Source: Candidatus Hydrogenedentota bacterium (lineage in GTDB: Bacteria > Hydrogenedentota > Hydrogenedentia > Hydrogenedentales > SLHB01). Taken from it: a stretch of 17,299 bases of DNA. The stretch is taken from assembly GCA_023384315.1 (NCBI GenBank), contig JAHDWY010000020.1:1-17299 (forward strand), written 5' to 3'. The translations under genes and the position numbers were made by a program. A model generated the notes under the pieces. That model saw nothing but the letters and a program-made list of their open reading frames with translations, ran no database searches and had not been told where the DNA came from. Positions 14,782 through 17,299 of the stretch are shown one piece after another (within the stretch, counting starts at the first letter, position 1; every line of letters starts with the position of its first letter).

Positions 14782-14805
14782 CGGCGTATGCACCATCATA
14801 CGCCG
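14782..14805. promoter_or_regulatory. Perfect 9-6-9 inverted repeat in the divergent region (candidate operator)
   Basis: CGGCGTATG (14782-14790) and CATACGCCG (14797-14805) are exact reverse complements around CACCAT. It lies between the divergent glycosidase-like and isomerase-like genes, 62 bases from the former's ATG and 55 bases from the latter's. A dimeric repressor acting on both directions is the simplest reading. Confidence 0.55.
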
Positions 14806-14831
14806 GACGGCACGCAGGATTCGCCGTCTGG
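14803..14831 (+). other. Second hairpin overlapping the operator palindrome
   Basis: CCGGACGGC (14803-14811) pairs with GCCGTCTGG (14823-14831) with an 11-base loop; the single mismatch is a G-T pair. It shares three bases (14803-14805) with the preceding inverted repeat, so in RNA the full stems cannot both form. Confidence 0.4.
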
Positions 14832-14860
14832 TGATAGCCCGAATGAACGAGGGATTACAA

Positions 14861-15748
14861 ATGAGCAGTCTCACAAAGGGCCCAATGCTGAAGCGTGCAT
14901 GCATTGTTCTGTTGGGGGTGCTATACATGGTGGAATCAGGCTACGCGGACGCGCTCGACAACCCGCTCTTCGCCTACAAGAACAGCATGGAGGTCGACGG
15001 GCCGGAGTCCATCGCGGAGCAGGTCCAGATCCTCGCGGATATTGGGCTGGACGGATTCGATAATCGGGAACTCGAGAACCTCGCCGAAACCCTCGCGGAA
15101 CTGGACAAGCATGGGCTGAAGCTGTACACGAGCTATTTCGCCGTGCGCATCGATCCGGGCGAAGTGCCCTACAACCCCGGTCTCGCCGGGGCATTGCCCT
15201 TGCTGAAGGACCACGGCACCATCCTCTGGTGCAATACGCACAGCAAACAATTCAAACCGTCCGATCCCGCGGGAGACGCATTGGCGGTGCCCATCTTTCA
15301 GGAGGTCGCTGACATGGCCGCGCCGTATGGCGTGAAGGTGGCGCCGTATCCGCACATCAACCTCTGGGTGGAGACGCCGGAAGACACCCTGCGTCTCGCG
15401 GAGAAGGTGGACCGGCCCAATTTCGGCACTTCGTTCAATCTGTACCATTGGAAAGTGCTCGGCGACCGCCAGCGGCCCATTGAAGAAGTGGCGAAGGCGC
15501 TTACGCCCGAGATGTACGTCATGTCCATCAATGGCGACGAAGGCCCCCACGACATCGGCCCCTTGGAGGCGGAGGATATCGACGAGTACTACACGGTGCT
15601 CAAGGCCTTCCTCGACCAGGGCTACAAGGGGCCGGTTGGCTTGCAGAGCTATTTGATCCCGGGCGATCCGCGTCAGAACCTCGGGCAGTCGTATTCGGTC
15701 TGGAAACAGCTGCAGGAACGATTCCGCAATGCTCCCGCCGCGCCGTAA
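14861..15748 (+). CDS. Secreted sugar phosphate isomerase/epimerase-like TIM barrel
   Basis: Start chosen at the ATG at 14861, seven bases after GAGGG; ATGs at 14843 and 14885 are possible. The 295-residue product has a signal peptide (KGPMLKRACIVLLGVLYMVESGYA, cleavage near 29), then a xylose-isomerase-like/AP-endonuclease-2 barrel: NPLFAYKNSMEVD, a helix EQVQILADIGLDGFDNRE, KLYTSYFAVRID, the strand with TILWCNTH, VKVAPYPHINLWVETPEDTL, NFGTSFNLYHWKVLGD, EMYVMSINGDEGPHD, and a terminal PVGLQSYLIPGD. His, Asp and Glu residues at these strand ends could bind a divalent metal. Known members interconvert sugars or inositol derivatives in the cytoplasm; an exported form is typical of planctomycete-like relatives. 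Divergent from the glycosidase-like unit. Confidence 0.88.
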   Translation: MSSLTKGPMLKRACIVLLGVLYMVESGYADALDNPLFAYKNSMEVDGPESIAEQVQILADIGLDGFDNRELENLAETLAELDKHGLKLYTSYFAVRIDPGEVPYNPGLAGALPLLKDHGTILWCNTHSKQFKPSDPAGDALAVPIFQEVADMAAPYGVKVAPYPHINLWVETPEDTLRLAEKVDRPNFGTSFNLYHWKVLGDRQRPIEEVAKALTPEMYVMSINGDEGPHDIGPLEAEDIDEYYTVLKAFLDQGYKGPVGLQSYLIPGDPRQNLGQSYSVWKQLQERFRNAPAAP

Positions 15749-15758
15749 CGGGAGTAGC

Positions 15759-15817
15759 GAAATCCGAAATTCGAAGCACGAAATCCGAAACAAATCCGAA
15801 TGACCAAAATCCGAAAG
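15759..15817. repeat. AATCCGAA-unit intergenic repeat
   Basis: Four copies of AATCCGAA (starting 15761, 15782, 15793 and 15808) and one variant AATTCGAA (15768) lie within 55 bases just after the stop of the isomerase-like gene. On the minus strand it translates as a Phe/Arg/Ile/Ser-rich string (FRISCFEFRIS). Similar strings occur as spurious peptides in many environmental genomes, so this is very likely a dispersed repeat and not a gene. Confidence 0.7.
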
Positions 15818-15891
15818 AATGCCCCCGTGGCTTGGTCGCACACGCCCAAGACGTCCGGGGGGAGAACCAGTGGTCCGAATCCAAAAGCCTT

Positions 15892-15905
15892 GGGCGAGGA
15901 CGCCC
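15892..15905. other. GC-rich short hairpin in the spacer before tilS
   Basis: GGGCG (15892-15896) and CGCCC (15901-15905) with a tetraloop AGGA. No T-tract follows. Apart from this and the AATCCGAA repeat, the 230-base spacer 15749-15978 shows no gene and no convincing promoter. Confidence 0.3.
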
Positions 15906-15978
15906 TGGCCACGGCATATACGCATGGTTTCACGATTAAATTGCGAAAGTTCATTACGATGTTGAACGGGGTCTAGCC

Positions 15979-17299
15979 GTGACGGACTCGCTCATCGAAC
16001 GCGTGCGCGAAACCATGCGGGCGCACAGCATGGCGGAACCCGGCGACCGCATCCTCGTCGCCGTGTCGGGAGGCGCCGATTCCGTTTGTCTGCTTCATGT
16101 GTTGCGCGATTTGGGCTATGCGGTCGAGGCGGCTCATCTCGATCACCAGACCCGCGAAGGCGCCAGCGCCGCGGACGCGGAGTTTGTCGCGGACCTTTGC
16201 GAGCACTTGGATGTGCGGCTCCACGCCGAAAGCCGCGCCGTCGAGGCGGAGGCGGAATCATCTCCTCTATCCTTCGAGGAGTATGCGCGCCGGGTGCGTT
16301 ACCAGTTTCTGTCTGAAGTTGCCGAGGAAAACGGATGTCCCGTTATCGCGACAGGCCATCATGCCGACGATCAGGCGGAGACCGTGCTCATGCGCGTCTT
16401 GCGGGGCACTTCTCCGGGAGGCCTCGCCGGAATTCCCCCAGTGCGCCCGTCAGGAAAGACGCGGATCATCCGGCCGCTGATCGACTGCACCCGCGCGGAC
16501 ACTGTCGCCTTTCTCGACGCGCACGGCATCCCACACCGCATCGATCATTCCAACACCGATACCCGGTATCTGCGTAACCGGATTCGACATGAACTCATTC
16601 CTTCGTTGACCTCGGAGTACAATCCCCGGCTCAGCGAAGCGCTCACGCGGTTGGCGGAGGTGCAGCGTGCGGAGAACGAACTGCTGGACGACGCCGCCGC
16701 CGACTTCCTGAATCGCTGTTTCGAAGCAGGTCGGATCAACCGCGGCGCTTTCCATCGTGGCATGGTTGCCTGCCAGCGCCGGGCCATTGTCGCTATTGCT
16801 TGGCGTTTCGGCGTGGAGTGTCCCTTCGACCGGGTCGAAGCGGCCCGGGCCTTTGTGATGGACGGTCCCGTGGGCCGTGCTTTCGATCTGGGCGGTGGTG
16901 TCGTGCTGCGAAACGCGCGCGACCGTACGGATGTCGTGCGCGGTCCAACATCGACGGACGAGCGCGAGATCGCCTTGGCTTGCCCCGGCGAGACGAAGGC
17001 CTTTGGCTCGGTCTATCGCGTTGGCGTGCTGGAGCGCATGCCCGAGGAACCCTTGGCGCAGTACTGTACGCCCGCGCGCCAGGTGTTTGACGCCGCGGCC
17101 CTGGGCAACGCATTGACCGTGCGGTTTCGGCGTCCGGGCGACCGATTCTCGCCCATGGGCATTGGCGGCACCAAGAAGGTGAAAGACTATTTCGTGGACG
17201 CAGGCGTTCCCGCGATGGATCGCGACCGCATCCCAATGCTGATGAGCGCGGGACGCATTGCGTGGGTGGTCGGCTACGCCATTGGCGCGGAGTTTGCCG
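15979..17299 (+). CDS. tilS: tRNA(Ile)-lysidine synthetase (TilS), 3' end cut by window edge
   Basis: Open from a GTG (GGGG six bases upstream) through 440 codons to the window end, so only the last residues are missing compared with the usual 430-470. TilS attaches lysine to C34 of tRNA-Ile2 (CAU), using ATP, so that the tRNA reads AUA. The PP-loop SGGADS (30-35) binds ATP; AAHLDHQ and TGHHADDQAET (125-135) followed by RGTSPGGLAGI are TilS signatures, as is YLRNRIRHELIP (197-208). A linker of about 140 residues precedes the C-terminal TilS domain with FRRPGDRFSPMGIGGTKKVK (383-402) and DYFVDAGVP. The gene stands alone after a repeat-containing spacer. A CAT-anticodon tRNA lies about 11 kb upstream but looks more like elongator Met. 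Confidence 0.95.
   Translation, partial: MTDSLIERVRETMRAHSMAEPGDRILVAVSGGADSVCLLHVLRDLGYAVEAAHLDHQTREGASAADAEFVADLCEHLDVRLHAESRAVEAEAESSPLSFEEYARRVRYQFLSEVAEENGCPVIATGHHADDQAETVLMRVLRGTSPGGLAGIPPVRPSGKTRIIRPLIDCTRADTVAFLDAHGIPHRIDHSNTDTRYLRNRIRHELIPSLTSEYNPRLSEALTRLAEVQRAENELLDDAAADFLNRCFEAGRINRGAFHRGMVACQRRAIVAIAWRFGVECPFDRVEAARAFVMDGPVGRAFDLGGGVVLRNARDRTDVVRGPTSTDEREIALACPGETKAFGSVYRVGVLERMPEEPLAQYCTPARQVFDAAALGNALTVRFRRPGDRFSPMGIGGTKKVKDYFVDAGVPAMDRDRIPMLMSAGRIAWVVGYAIGAEFA

Noticed and set aside
14936..15925. Minus-strand frame of 329 codons
   Set aside because: Antisense to the TIM-barrel gene and partly a translation of the AATCCGAA repeat.
1..17299. CRISPR array or prophage
   Set aside because: No regularly spaced direct repeats, and no capsid, terminase or integrase-like proteins were seen.

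Overview
This is a moderately GC-rich bacterial chromosome segment. Many of its proteins are exported and act on carbohydrates or phosphoesters: a ChbG/YdjC-type deacetylase homologue, a Tat-exported EEP phosphoesterase, a secreted PHP protein, a CBM9-like protein, a six-hairpin glycosidase-like protein and a secreted xylose-isomerase-like TIM barrel. Together with the intergenic repeat made of AATCCGAA units, this suggests an uncultured planctomycete-like or Hydrogenedentes-like heterotroph. The placement is an inference; no phylogenetic marker settles it.

Layout. The left edge (1-2070, +) holds the C-terminal part of a PAS/histidine kinase/receiver hybrid. It converges on a two-gene minus-strand unit (3812-2074): a tocopherol-methyltransferase-like SAM enzyme followed by an uncharacterised TIM-barrel protein. 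A 47-residue membrane protein (3933-4076, +) diverges from that unit and meets a small zinc-ribbon protein (4463-4086, -). The zinc-ribbon gene has an extended -10 promoter, and a long imperfect inverted repeat (4528-4628) lies behind it. A CAT-anticodon tRNA (4743-4819, +) follows with its own terminator. Next is a minus-strand pair (7009-5093): a YdjC-family lipoprotein and an EEP-family phosphoesterase. They are preceded by a good sigma70-like promoter whose -35 and spacer are covered by a perfect 22-nt palindrome (7100-7121).

The 340-base gap 7010-7349 holds that promoter, a REP-like hairpin (7158-7195) and the promoter/operator region of a toxin-antitoxin pair at 7350-8100. The toxin is a clear MqsR homologue with all three known active-site residues. 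The antitoxin keeps an MqsA-like zinc-binding N-terminus, but its C-terminal half looks like an excisionase/MerR-type helix-turn-helix instead of the XRE-type domain of E. coli MqsA. The pair looks more A+T-rich than its surroundings and is the best candidate here for an unusual system.

From 8296 to 11927 (+) lie a secreted beta-sandwich protein of unknown function, a secreted PHP-domain protein and a GNAT acetyltransferase. They converge on a minus-strand pair (14719-11978) of a glycosidase-like protein and a CBM9-like protein. A secreted TIM-barrel isomerase/epimerase-like protein (14861-15748, +) diverges from that pair. The divergent region carries a perfect 9-6-9 inverted repeat and a second hairpin overlapping it. 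A repeat-containing spacer (15749-15978) leads to tilS (15979 to the right edge), which lacks only its last residues.

Reading of the whole: accessory carbohydrate/phosphoester functions are arranged as several short operons with palindromic control regions, interrupted by a toxin-antitoxin module and three kinds of intergenic repeat. Starts were chosen by Shine-Dalgarno spacing and family length. Product names rest on motifs read by eye, not on database searches.
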